From UBA11858 sp964589145 (GTDB taxonomy: Bacteria > Chloroflexota > Anaerolineae > Anaerolineales > UBA11858): a stretch of DNA of 12,966 bases. Shown piece after piece: positions 1 to 6,591 of the stretch. The notes beneath the pieces were generated by a model, which was not told the origin of the DNA, ran no database searches, and saw nothing but the letters and a program-made list of their open reading frames with translations. Position 1 is the stretch's first letter; every line of letters starts with the position of its first letter. A program made the position numbers and the translations under genes. The stretch lies in assembly GCA_964589145.1 (NCBI GenBank), contig CAZPSL010000208.1, positions 1-12,966 on the forward strand, read 5' to 3'.

Positions 1-60
1 TCTGCCCTTCCCCCGGCGGGGCGGGGCGGGGTGTTCGGTGCCTGTCCTGTTCGCCAAATG

Positions 61-93
61 AAGACTGGCAGTCCTGGCAGGACTGCCAGTCTT
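61..93. repeat. Perfect 15-bp inverted repeat (hairpin)
   Basis: Arms AAGACTGGCAGTCCT (61-75) and AGGACTGCCAGTCTT (79-93) are exact reverse complements around the three bases GGC. No T-run follows on the plus strand, so a classical terminator is not supported. It may be a palindromic intergenic repeat or the processed end of an upstream transcript. Confidence 0.7.
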
Positions 94-122
94 GTGTGCG
101 GGGCGAGGGAAACACATAGGAA

Positions 123-147
123 TTTCTACAACATTTGCCTGTACCCC
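123..147. repeat. Fragment of the GGGTGCA 135-bp element (one terminus)
   Basis: Read on the minus strand, this stretch is GGGTACAGGCAAATGTTGTA followed by GAAA. It matches the terminal inverted repeat of the two full elements (3828-4068 and 12310-12444) with one or two differences. The other end would lie upstream of the window or has been lost; the interior does not match the full copies. Confidence 0.6.
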
Positions 148-299
148 CCTGATTTTTTGCCCTTTCCCACTGTCGCATTTTCGGGTATCCTTATAAGGGC
201 AGGTGACCCCCATAAATATCTGCACATTTTTCAGCGAATACCCTCATCGCCTGACCACCATTTTGTCTCAATTCGCCCTCAGCAAACAGGAGGTTTCCC

Positions 300-857
300 A
301 TGCTCAATGATGTGTACGCCGAAGCAAAAGGTCGAATGAAAGGAGCAGTGCAATCACTGGAAGATGATCTCTCCGGCATTCGCACCGGACGAGCCAACCC
401 TGCATTGGTGGAAAAACTCCAGGTAACATATTACGGTGCCCCCACTCCTTTGATCCAACTCGCCAGCATCGGGGTTCCTGAACCGCGCACCCTGATGATC
501 CGGCCGTTTGACCCTTCCACGCTGAAAGACATCGAAAAAGCGATTCTCGCCTCGGATTTGGGACTGACTCCCAACAACGACGGCAAGGTCATCCGCCTGA
601 ACCTCCCTCCGCTAACCGAAGAACGCCGCCGGGAACTCGTCAAAGTAGTCAGGCACCGCGTCGAGGAGGCCCGTGTTGCCATCCGCAACGTGCGCCGTGA
701 CAGCATCAAAGACCTGCGCGAATTTGAACACGAAAAAATAATCTCCGAAGATGAACGCAGAAACGGCGAAGACGAACTCCAGAAAATCACCGACGACTAT
801 ATCGAACAGGTCAACAAAGTCGGCGAACGCAAAGAACAGGAAGTGATGGAGGTATAA
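300..857 (+). CDS. frr: Ribosome recycling factor
   Basis: Ribosome recycling factor works with EF-G in the cytoplasm to split the post-termination ribosome into subunits. The 185-residue product has the family's standard length. It contains the conserved N-terminal motif RTGRANPALVE (about residues 28-38) and the Arg-rich segment RHRVEEARVAIRNVRRD of the long helical arm. The ATG at 300 is chosen because a strong Shine-Dalgarno AGGAGG (288-293) lies six bases ahead. It begins a plus-strand set with uppS and cdsA, the standard bacterial order, but a 14-bp stem-loop separates it from uppS. The usual upstream neighbour pyrH is replaced, at least locally, by repeat DNA. Confidence 0.97.
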   Translation: MLNDVYAEAKGRMKGAVQSLEDDLSGIRTGRANPALVEKLQVTYYGAPTPLIQLASIGVPEPRTLMIRPFDPSTLKDIEKAILASDLGLTPNNDGKVIRLNLPPLTEERRRELVKVVRHRVEEARVAIRNVRRDSIKDLREFEHEKIISEDERRNGEDELQKITDDYIEQVNKVGERKEQEVMEV

Positions 858-864
858 AACATCT

Positions 865-903
865 TTAAGACCCGAAAGCCCCGCCAGGCCTTTCGGGTCT
901 TAA
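865..903 (+). other. Intercistronic stem-loop between frr and uppS
   Basis: Arms TTAAGACCCGAAAG (865-878) and CTTTCGGGTCTTAA (890-903) are perfectly complementary over 14 bp, with an 11-base loop. No T-tract follows; the right arm ends directly against the AGGA ribosome binding site (904-907) of uppS. It could be a partial terminator, an mRNA processing or stability element, or a structure that lowers uppS translation. This is inference from structure only. Confidence 0.7.
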
Positions 904-917
904 AGGAATGAGAACTC

Positions 918-1658
918 ATGACACCCAACAAAAAGGACAAACCGCCGAAACGAGTCCCCCGGCACCTTGCCATCATCATGGACGGGAACGGCCGCTGGGC
1001 ATTAGCGCGCGGTCTGCCGCGGCTGGCCGGTCACCGCGCCGGGACGGAAAATCTGCGTCAGGTCATCGAGGCCTGCGGCGAATTCGGCATCGAATACCTG
1101 ACCATTTACGCCTTTTCCACCGAAAACTGGGGACGCCCGATGGAGGAAGTCCAGGGGCTGATGCGCATCCTCGAAGACGTGATTGACCGCGAACTCCCCG
1201 AACTCCACGAAAAGGGCGTCCAACTGCGGCATATCGGCAACCTCGACCAACTCGACCCCGACCTGCGCCAGAAAGTACTCGACGCCATCGAACTCACCAA
1301 AGATAACGACAAACTGGTGCTCAACGTGGCCTTCAATTACGGCGGACGCGATGAAATCGTCTACGCCATCCAGCGCATGATCGCCGAGGGCGTGCAACCG
1401 GAGGAAGTCACCGACGAACTGGTCAGCCAGTACCTCTACACCGCCGGTGTCCCCGACCCCGACCTGATCATCCGTACTTCGGGAGAACTGCGCGGCAGCA
1501 ACTTCCTCATCTGGCAGGGAGCATATGCCGAGTGGTATTTCACCCCCACTTTCTGGCCTAATTTCGGACGGGACGAACTCCGCAAAGCCCTTGAAGAGTA
1601 CAGCAAGCGCGAGCGGCGCTACGGCAAAACCAGCGTTCAGGTCGCAAAGGAGAACTGA
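918..1658 (+). CDS. uppS: Isoprenyl (undecaprenyl) diphosphate synthase
   Basis: This cis-prenyltransferase extends farnesyl diphosphate with isopentenyl diphosphate to make the C55 carrier lipid for peptidoglycan and other wall polymers. The 246-residue product fits the family. The signature MDGNGRWA (residues 21-28) carries the catalytic Asp22. Also seen are TIYAFSTENWGRP and the C-terminal RTSGELRGSNFLIWQ followed by AYAEWYFT, which bind the pyrophosphate and Mg. The start at 918 has AGGA at 904-907 about ten bases upstream. Its stop TGA overlaps the cdsA ATG by one base (TGATG, 1656-1660), implying translational coupling. Exact chain length of the product cannot be told from sequence, so undecaprenyl is the default assumption. 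Confidence 0.95.
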   Translation: MTPNKKDKPPKRVPRHLAIIMDGNGRWALARGLPRLAGHRAGTENLRQVIEACGEFGIEYLTIYAFSTENWGRPMEEVQGLMRILEDVIDRELPELHEKGVQLRHIGNLDQLDPDLRQKVLDAIELTKDNDKLVLNVAFNYGGRDEIVYAIQRMIAEGVQPEEVTDELVSQYLYTAGVPDPDLIIRTSGELRGSNFLIWQGAYAEWYFTPTFWPNFGRDELRKALEEYSKRERRYGKTSVQVAKEN

Positions 1659-2467
1659 TGCTCCGTCAGCGCGTTCTTGTCGTCGTGATCCTGCTGCCCA
1701 TCGGCGTGGGATTGATTTATCTGGGCGGATGGGCGTACACAGCAATGATCGCCGTGATCCTGGGGCTGGCAGCCTGGGAATATGCCCGCATCTTCAAAGC
1801 GGGGGACTTTCAGCCATCGGATGTGACCATGATCCTGGGGGTGTTGCTGCTCACCCTGGGGCGTGCCTGGGACGGTTTTGAGAGCGCTCCCCTGATTTTA
1901 AGTTTTCTCGTCCTCGCGGCGATGACCGTCCACCTGATCACTTACGAGCGCGGCCGCGGCCGCGCCGCCTCCGATTTCGCCGCCACCCTGAGCGGCATCT
2001 TCTACATCGGTTGGCTGGGGAGTTACCTCATCTCCCTGCGGAATTTGCCAAACGGAATGTGGTGGGTGCTGCTGGTGCTCCCCGCCGTCTGGCTGGCAGA
2101 TTCGGGGGCCTATTTCATCGGGAAGGCAACCGGCAAACACCAGTTCAGCCCCCGTCTCAGCCCCAAAAAGACCTGGGAAGGCTACTTTGGCGGTGTCCTC
2201 GTCGGGACGCTGGGCAGCGCGCTGCTGGCTTTCATCTACAGCCTGATCCAGCCCGGCGTGATGACCCCGCTCCAGGGCGGCATCATGGGGCTGATTTTAT
2301 CACTCGTCACCCCGCTGGGCGACCTCGGCGAGAGCATGGTCAAGCGCCAGTTTGGCGTCAAGGATTCCAGCCATCTCATCCCCGGCCACGGCGGCGTCTT
2401 CGACCGCATCGACTCCTGGCTTTGGGCAGGAGTCATTGGATACTACGTCATCCTGTTTACCAGTTGA
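1658..2467 (+). CDS. cdsA: Phosphatidate cytidylyltransferase (CDP-diglyceride synthase)
   Basis: CdsA is an integral membrane enzyme that makes CDP-diacylglycerol from phosphatidic acid and CTP, the branch point of phospholipid synthesis. The 269-residue product is mostly hydrophobic, with several likely membrane helices beginning at residue 5. Near the C terminus (about 226-252) it carries the full family signature: SMVKRQFGVKDSSHLIPGHG then GVFDRID, including the KD pair and the HGGxxDRxD metal/substrate motif. It starts on the stop codon of uppS (one-base overlap), with AAAGGAGA just upstream inside uppS. Co-expression with uppS joins two lipid-carrier steps, as in many bacteria. No clear terminator was seen after it. 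Confidence 0.95.
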   Translation: MLRQRVLVVVILLPIGVGLIYLGGWAYTAMIAVILGLAAWEYARIFKAGDFQPSDVTMILGVLLLTLGRAWDGFESAPLILSFLVLAAMTVHLITYERGRGRAASDFAATLSGIFYIGWLGSYLISLRNLPNGMWWVLLVLPAVWLADSGAYFIGKATGKHQFSPRLSPKKTWEGYFGGVLVGTLGSALLAFIYSLIQPGVMTPLQGGIMGLILSLVTPLGDLGESMVKRQFGVKDSSHLIPGHGGVFDRIDSWLWAGVIGYYVILFTS

Positions 2468-2530
2468 AACCCGAATTTCAGATACCCTGAATGTCGAACA
2501 AAGGTACGGGACACTTGTTTTGCAGCATGA

Positions 2531-2602
2531 ACATTCGCGAATGATACGAATATCACGAATTTTTCGTGTGATTTACACCATTCGCCGCATTCGTGTTCCC
2601 CG
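2531..2602 (+). repeat. Dispersed ACGAAT-rich repeat, copy 1
   Basis: This roughly 70-bp stretch contains CGCGAAT, ATACGAAT and CACGAATTTTTCGTG (hairpin 2554-2568), then ATTCGCCGCATTCGTGTT. A second copy in the same orientation lies at about 8452-8514, with the same order of motifs and a few small deletions. It fills the 247-bp gap between cdsA and glpX, where no gene or clear promoter was recognised. Confidence 0.6.
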
Positions 2603-2714
2603 AACAGCACCATCTGGCTTATCCGAAACTCAGGTTCAGAAGAACCGGCAACCCCCGCAGACCCCCATCCCCTGATATTCCACACCCCAATTCACTACCC
2701 CCGAGGAGAAACCC

Positions 2715-3698
2715 ATGTCCGATTTACCGAGTCGCAACCTGGCATTGGAGTTGGTTCGCGTCACCGAGGCGGCAGCCCTGGCAGCCGGTCGCTTTATGGG
2801 GCGCGGCCAGAAAGAAGTCGCCGACAAAGCCGCCGTGGACGCCATGCGATTGGTGCTCAACTCCATCGAGATGGACGCCGTAGTGGTCATCGGCGAGGGC
2901 GAAAAAGACCGCGCCCCGATGCTTTTCAACGGAGAGCATGTCGGCACCGGCTCTCCCCCGGAGTGCGATCTCGCCGTAGACCCCATTGACGGCACCCGCC
3001 CGCTGGCCGATGGCTTCGTCAACTCCATCGCCACGGTCGCGATTGCGCCGCGCGGCACCATGTTCGACCCCGGCCCGGCCTTCTACATGGACAAAATCGC
3101 CGTCGGTCCCGAAGCCGTCGGCATGATTGACATCAACGCGCCTGTGAGCGTCAACCTGCAACGCGTGGCACGCGTCAAAAACATGGAAGTCAGCGACCTG
3201 ACCGTGGTGGTACTCAACCGTCCCCGGCACGAGCAGTTGATCCGCGAAATCCGCGAGTGCGGCGCGCGCATCTCGCTGATCCCCGACGGGGATGTAGCCG
3301 GTGCCCTGATGACCTGCTGGCCCGATGCGGGCGTAGACGTCCTGATGGGCATCGGCGGCACCCCGGAAGGCGTTCTGGCGGCCTGTGCCCTGCGCGGCAT
3401 GGGCGGCGAAATCCAGGGCAAACTGCACCCCCGTGACGAAGAAGACCGCCGCCACGGGGAAGAACTGGGCTACGATTTCGACAAAACCATCACCATGGAT
3501 GACCTGGTCGCCTCGGAGGATACTTTCTTCGCCGCCACCGGAATCACCAACGGCCTGCTGCTGGACGGCATCAAATACTTCAGTCACGGCGCACGCACCG
3601 ACAGCATCGTCATCCGCGGGCGCACGGGGACGGTGCGGCAAATCATCTCCCGCCACAATTTCGAGAAACTCAACCCCATCAGCCAGATTGAGTATTGA
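2715..3698 (+). CDS. glpX: Fructose-1,6-bisphosphatase, class II (GlpX type)
   Basis: GlpX hydrolyses fructose-1,6-bisphosphate to fructose-6-phosphate in gluconeogenesis using divalent metal. The 327-residue product aligns along its whole length with the E. coli family. Matching metal-ligand positions are Asp37 (in VADKAA), the IGEGEKD loop (Glu61/Glu63), Asp89 in VDPIDGTR, and Glu218 in GIGGTPEGV. IPDGDVAGA and FAATGITNG are also conserved. The family usually has DPIEGT or DPLEGT; here it is DPIDGT, a conservative change. The ATG at 2715 follows GAGGAG (2703-2708). It seems to be its own unit after a 247-bp gap. In some lineages this family also acts on sedoheptulose-1,7-bisphosphate, which cannot be excluded. 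Confidence 0.95.
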   Translation: MSDLPSRNLALELVRVTEAAALAAGRFMGRGQKEVADKAAVDAMRLVLNSIEMDAVVVIGEGEKDRAPMLFNGEHVGTGSPPECDLAVDPIDGTRPLADGFVNSIATVAIAPRGTMFDPGPAFYMDKIAVGPEAVGMIDINAPVSVNLQRVARVKNMEVSDLTVVVLNRPRHEQLIREIRECGARISLIPDGDVAGALMTCWPDAGVDVLMGIGGTPEGVLAACALRGMGGEIQGKLHPRDEEDRRHGEELGYDFDKTITMDDLVASEDTFFAATGITNGLLLDGIKYFSHGARTDSIVIRGRTGTVRQIISRHNFEKLNPISQIEY

Positions 3699-3792
3699 TC
3701 AGAACTTTCGCTCAGAGCAATGGTTTGTGATGTTGTGTGCGCCGCACACCCACCTGACGAACACACCCCTCCCCAAAATTTCCGATTTGGTT

Positions 3793-3815
3793 CCCCTCTC
3801 CCTGTGGGAGAGGGG
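3793..3815. repeat. Perfect 10-bp C/G-rich hairpin
   Basis: CCCCTCTCCC (3793-3802) and GGGAGAGGGG (3806-3815) pair perfectly around TGT. It abuts the left edge of the 135-bp element but is not present beside the other copy, so it is probably a separate intergenic palindrome. It could help end glpX transcription, though no T-run follows. Confidence 0.6.
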
Positions 3816-3827
3816 TCGGGGGTTGGG

Positions 3828-4068
3828 GGGTGCAGGCAAATGTTGTAGGACTTACGCACTTCAAGTCAAATTAGTGCAATTTACCCCCATATATAGGGGT
3901 GGACAATTCTAAAATCGGAATATGCGGCTCAACTGCGTAAGTCCTATGTTGTAGAACGCCGGTGGTCCCCCCTCCCTTGCCCTCCCCCCGCCGGGGGGAG
4001 GGTTGGGTAGGGGGAAAGGAAGCAGCACTCATACGACTGCCCGATTTCCACATCTTTTGCCTGCACCC
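3828..4068. mobile_element. 135-bp inverted-repeat element, copy A, split by a 99-bp MITE
   Basis: The left end GGGTGCAGGCAAATGTTGT (3828-3846) resumes at 3953 as AGAACG. The right end, read on the minus strand, is GGGTGCAGGCAAAAGATGTG (4049-4068). The ends are inverted repeats of about 25 bp with few mismatches. Removing the 99-bp insertion and one 7-bp target copy leaves exactly 135 bp, the same length as copy B at 12310-12444, which is in the opposite orientation. The core is a C-rich/G-rich palindrome (3967-4014). There is no coding capacity, so any movement would need a transposase supplied elsewhere. No target duplication was recognised at the outer ends. Confidence 0.75.
3847..3945. 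mobile_element. 99-bp MITE with perfect 12-bp terminal inverted repeats
   Basis: The ends AGGACTTACGCA (3847-3858) and TGCGTAAGTCCT (3934-3945) are exact reverse complements. They are flanked on both sides by the 7-bp direct repeat ATGTTGT (3840-3846 and 3946-3952), a clear target-site duplication. The interior is AT-richer than its surroundings and holds a near-palindrome around ACCCCCATATATAGGGGT. No ORF is present, so it is non-autonomous. The parent insertion sequence cannot be named from this window. Confidence 0.85.
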
Positions 4069-4083
4069 AATGTCTTCCGTGTA

Positions 4084-4112
4084 TTGCCGTTTCGCTGCCT
4101 GTGCGGTAAAAT
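4084..4112 (+). promoter_or_regulatory. Sigma-70-type promoter of tRNA-Arg
   Basis: TTGCCG (4084-4089) and TAAAAT (4107-4112) are separated by the ideal 17 bp. The predicted start is near 4119, giving a 7-base 5' leader before the tRNA. It lies just beyond the right end of repeat element A. Confidence 0.75.
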
Positions 4113-4125
4113 CCCATCGCAAATT

Positions 4126-4198
4126 GCCCTCGTAGCTCAGTGGATAGAGCACTTGGTTGCGGACTAAGGGGTCGTGCGTTCGAGTCGCACCGAGGGCG
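4126..4198 (+). tRNA. tRNA-Arg, anticodon GCG
   Basis: The 73-base sequence folds into a full cloverleaf: acceptor GCCCTCG/CGAGGGC, D-stem GCTC/GAGC, anticodon stem CTTGG/CTAAG, T-stem GTGCG/CGCAC with TTCGAGT loop. The anticodon loop TTGCGGA gives GCG at 4159-4161, reading CGC (and probably CGU) arginine codons. A20 in the D-loop, C35 and discriminator G73 are consistent with arginine identity. The CCA tail is not encoded (only CA follows the discriminator). Bacteria usually read these codons with an ACG anticodon edited to inosine, so GCG is unusual. Confidence 0.93.
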
Positions 4199-4200
4199 CA

Positions 4201-4230
4201 AAGAGCGGAGAAATCCGCTCTTTTTTGTTT
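4201..4230 (+). terminator. Rho-independent terminator after tRNA-Arg
   Basis: AAGAGCGGA (4201-4209) pairs with TCCGCTCTT (4214-4222) around a GAAA tetraloop, and the T-run continues to 4226. It follows the tRNA directly. On the minus strand the same stem is followed by only a short T-run, so it may also help stop transcription arriving from nurA. Confidence 0.9.
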
Positions 4231-4319
4231 CGGGCAGCATGGGGGCAACGGATAGTCCCAACATCCCCCGTGGAAAACACAACCCCATCGCAGATGGGAA
4301 CAGCAGCCAACGCCCCGCT

Positions 4320-5513
4320 TTATCCGGCAAGCCGCGTGCGCCCCGGCAAATCCTTGACGGCCTGCTTTTCAGAGGGCAGCCCCACCGGCAGGATGCCGCG
4401 TCGCTGCAATTCGCGGGTGATCATCTGCTCGACCTGCCGCTTCTCGTCCCGCGTGACCACCGCAACCTCATGGGAACGGTGCAGCAAGTAGGGATAGGTA
4501 CGCGTCCCCAAAATCCGGCACTGATCCACCAGGATAGCGTGAATCTGATCAAGCATTTTAGGGGAATCCACCACCCAGGTCGGAATCTCAACCCGCACAG
4601 GGTAAGGATGCTTTTCATCCCGCCCGACGTTGAGATAAAAAAAGTTCAGCGCAAGTTCGGCAGCGTACTGCCCCGCATTGCGCGACTGAATGCCGAAAAC
4701 CGCCGAACGCTCGCCGGACTTCAGGGCGCGGCGGAACAAATCGGCATCGGTGACGCCCAACAGGGGCCGCCGCCGCCCGGCATCTTCGAGTTCATCCAGG
4801 GGGAGCAGGGCAATCTCCAGCAGGCGAACCAGCAAATCCCCGCGCGGACGGTCAATATACCCCGCCGCCGATGCCCCCAGACGGTGCAGTTTTCTCAGGG
4901 CGGCGAGGTAATCCTTGAAGTATTTTTTGTAAACCTGCCCGTCGGCCTCGTCCTCGCGCCCGACCCACAACTCCAGCGGCCCGTCGGTGAGCGTGACCAG
5001 CGGCTTCGGCTGCCCCGCCGCCAGTTCCGCCAGCAACTGACGCTCCCGCAAATCGCGGCGCAGGGCCACCAGCCGTTCGGTGATGCGCCCCGCCGGGGTG
5101 TACATCTCCGAATCCTCGTAAATCAGGCGGCTGCGGACGGTTGTGACCGGCGATTCCGGCGAACCGTAGCGCATCTGGATGGCGCCCACGTTGACCAGGC
5201 AATAATCCACCGAGGCGTGACGGTCGGGGTTGATTTGCGAGCCGTCCGCCGCCAGGACGGTGGCATCCTGCGGGAGCGGGGGCAGCGGGAAAGCCGCGTC
5301 CAGCGGCTCATTCCCAGGGAGGGCGCAGCGCAAATGGGGGTTGAACGCCAGCGCGGCCTGGACTTTCTCCCGCAAAATCCGGTTGTCCCGCGCCTGATCA
5401 TGCAGCGTGGTCATCGCCCGCTCCATCAGGGCGCGCAGATGCTCTGCTCGCAGCGGGGCTTGCTCTCCGAGTTGGGTGACTTGCTGGCGTACCTGTTGAA
5501 AATCGAGAGACAT
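4320..5513 (-). CDS. nurA: NurA-domain nuclease
   Basis: The 397-residue product resembles the NurA 5'-3' nuclease family, known in archaea as the partner of the HerA translocase in double-strand break end processing. Visible family features, in order, are an acidic strand motif AADGSQINPD (Asp90), Glu146 in ITERL, LTDGPLEL (Asp177), GYIDRPRGD (219-226), and a C-terminal TYPYLLHRSHEVAVVT (Tyr342, His345/His348). These sit where NurA places its metal-binding and catalytic residues. The ATG at 5513 is preferred over an upstream TTG (5549) because homology-like sequence begins there; the ribosome site (GGAA) is weak. It follows parB by 133 bp on the same strand. No HerA is in the window, so its partner and role are unknown. 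Confidence 0.8.
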   Translation of the reverse strand: MSLDFQQVRQQVTQLGEQAPLRAEHLRALMERAMTTLHDQARDNRILREKVQAALAFNPHLRCALPGNEPLDAAFPLPPLPQDATVLAADGSQINPDRHASVDYCLVNVGAIQMRYGSPESPVTTVRSRLIYEDSEMYTPAGRITERLVALRRDLRERQLLAELAAGQPKPLVTLTDGPLELWVGREDEADGQVYKKYFKDYLAALRKLHRLGASAAGYIDRPRGDLLVRLLEIALLPLDELEDAGRRRPLLGVTDADLFRRALKSGERSAVFGIQSRNAGQYAAELALNFFYLNVGRDEKHPYPVRVEIPTWVVDSPKMLDQIHAILVDQCRILGTRTYPYLLHRSHEVAVVTRDEKRQVEQMITRELQRRGILPVGLPSEKQAVKDLPGRTRLAG

Positions 5514-5646
5514 GGGGATTCCGTTTCGGGAAGATGCAAAGGTTTGCAATCCAGGGGGTGTTTATTTGGCAGTACAAGCAAACGGCCAAACCGAATGGCA
5601 ACGATGCCGAAATCTCCAACCCGCATCTTCTCCGTCTTTCCGGTTA

Positions 5647-6531
5647 CTATCCGCTTTCCGCCAGCAGCCGTTTCAGGAGTGCATCCAGTTCTTCGTTGGA
5701 ATAATAATGCAGCGTGATCGTCCCGCCCTTCTTGCCGTGCCGCAAATTCACCTTCGTCCCCAGAGCGGTACGCAGCCGATCTTCGATGGCCTGAACTTCG
5801 GGTGCAGGCTCGGCCTTGGGCGCTTTGGCGGGTTTCTCGCCGCCCAGTTTGCGCACCAGTTCCTCGGTCTGGCGGACGTTCAGTCCCTTGTCGAGTACGG
5901 TTTGCAGGGCGGCGGCCTGCGCCTGGGGCGTGGGGAGCGCCAGCAGGGCACGGGCGTGCCCCTCGCTGATTTTTCCCGCCCGCAGCGCGTCTTGTACGCT
6001 GGGCGGCAGGTTGAGCAGGCGCATCGTGTTAGTCACCGAAACGCGGCTCTTGCCCACCCGGCGGGCGATCTCGCTGTGCGACAGGCCGAACCCCTCCGCC
6101 AACTGACGGTAAGCCTCGGCGGTCTCCAGCGGGCTGAGGTCGGAGCGCTGGACATTTTCAATCAGCGCCAGTTCCAGCCGCTCCTGGTCGCTGCTCTCGC
6201 GCAGGATGACGGGAACGGTGGTCAGCCCGGCCTGCCTGGCCGCCAGCAGCCGCCGCTCTCCGGCGATGAGCGTGTACTGTTCCGGCTTCTCGCCGCGGGT
6301 GACGATCAGCGGCTGGATGATGCCATGCTCCCGGATGGATTCCGCCAACTCGGAGAGTTCCGCGGGGTCAAAAACGGAGCGCGGCTGACGCGGGTTTGGA
6401 GCGATTGCCGTTACCGGAATTTCGCGCACCCCCGCGGGGGCAGGCGCCGATTCCGGCTCAAAGGCGGCGGTCTTCTGCGGGATGAGGGCATCCAGCCCTT
6501 TGCCAAGTCCAGAGCGTTTTCGTGGGGTCAT
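5647..6531 (-). CDS. parB: Chromosome partitioning protein ParB (Spo0J family)
   Basis: ParB binds parS sites, spreads as a CTP-dependent clamp and stimulates ParA, directing origin segregation. The 294-residue product has the family order. A KGLDALIP segment near the N terminus (11-18) resembles the ParA-contacting peptide. The nuclease-like ParB N domain includes NPRQPR (46-51), the CTP-binding GERR box (91-94) and ENVQRSDLSP (125-134). A helix-turn-helix parS-binding domain spans about 150-172 (SHSEIARRVGKSRVSV), and a C-terminal dimerisation region ends the protein. It lies 65 bp downstream of parA on the same strand. The ATG at 6531 has no clear Shine-Dalgarno. The gap to parA contains 7-bp repeats. 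No parS consensus was seen in the window. Confidence 0.95.
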   Translation of the reverse strand: MTPRKRSGLGKGLDALIPQKTAAFEPESAPAPAGVREIPVTAIAPNPRQPRSVFDPAELSELAESIREHGIIQPLIVTRGEKPEQYTLIAGERRLLAARQAGLTTVPVILRESSDQERLELALIENVQRSDLSPLETAEAYRQLAEGFGLSHSEIARRVGKSRVSVTNTMRLLNLPPSVQDALRAGKISEGHARALLALPTPQAQAAALQTVLDKGLNVRQTEELVRKLGGEKPAKAPKAEPAPEVQAIEDRLRTALGTKVNLRHGKKGGTITLHYYSNEELDALLKRLLAESG

Positions 6532-6542
6532 AGGGTTTTTCA

Positions 6543-6591
6543 GGTTGCAGGTTGCAGGTTACCGGTTGAAAGTTGAAAGTTGAAGGTTGAC
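6543..6591 (+). repeat. Seven tandem heptamers between parB and parA
   Basis: Reading in steps of seven gives GGTTGCA, GGTTGCA, GGTTACC, GGTTGAA, AGTTGAA, AGTTGAA, GGTTGAC without a slip. The tract occupies most of the parA-parB gap. Its right part forms one arm of a hairpin with the end of parA. Confidence 0.85.

Larger units (their letters stand above)
1..299. other. Gene-free leader upstream of frr, repeat-derived
   Basis: No convincing gene is present. It opens with a G-rich run (about 16-31, GGGG units separated by single C), then a perfect palindrome (61-93), then a terminal fragment of the 135-bp element described at 3828 (123-147). The frr ribosome binding site is at 288-293. A frr promoter must lie here or upstream; the best -10 candidate is TATAAG at 192-197, but no well-spaced -35 was found. 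The usual upstream partner pyrH is not in the window. Confidence 0.6.
3699..4125. other. Gene-free stretch between glpX and tRNA-Arg
   Basis: No gene is supported in these 427 bases. The stretch holds a weak hairpin after glpX (GTGTGC 3735-3740 with GCACAC 3744-3749, no T-run), a perfect C/G hairpin (3793-3815), a 135-bp inverted-repeat element split by a 99-bp MITE (3828-4068), and the tRNA promoter (4084-4112). Confidence 0.8.

Noticed and set aside
2724..3656. A 310-codon minus-strand open frame opposite glpX
   Set aside because: The plus strand carries a full GlpX with all metal-binding motifs and a good ribosome site; the antisense product looks like no family.
4284..4298. Terminator for nurA (CCCATC-GCA-GATGGG)
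   Set aside because: The stem is only six base pairs and lacks a T-run on the minus strand; evidence is too weak to list.
4140..5717. A 525-codon plus-strand open frame
   Set aside because: It runs through the tRNA and antisense to nurA. Its protein is low-complexity Arg/Gln/Gly-rich and matches no family, while the opposite strand encodes a clear NurA domain.
5512..6576. A 354-codon plus-strand open frame
   Set aside because: It is antisense to parB, whose motifs are complete. Long antisense frames are expected in GC-rich coding DNA.
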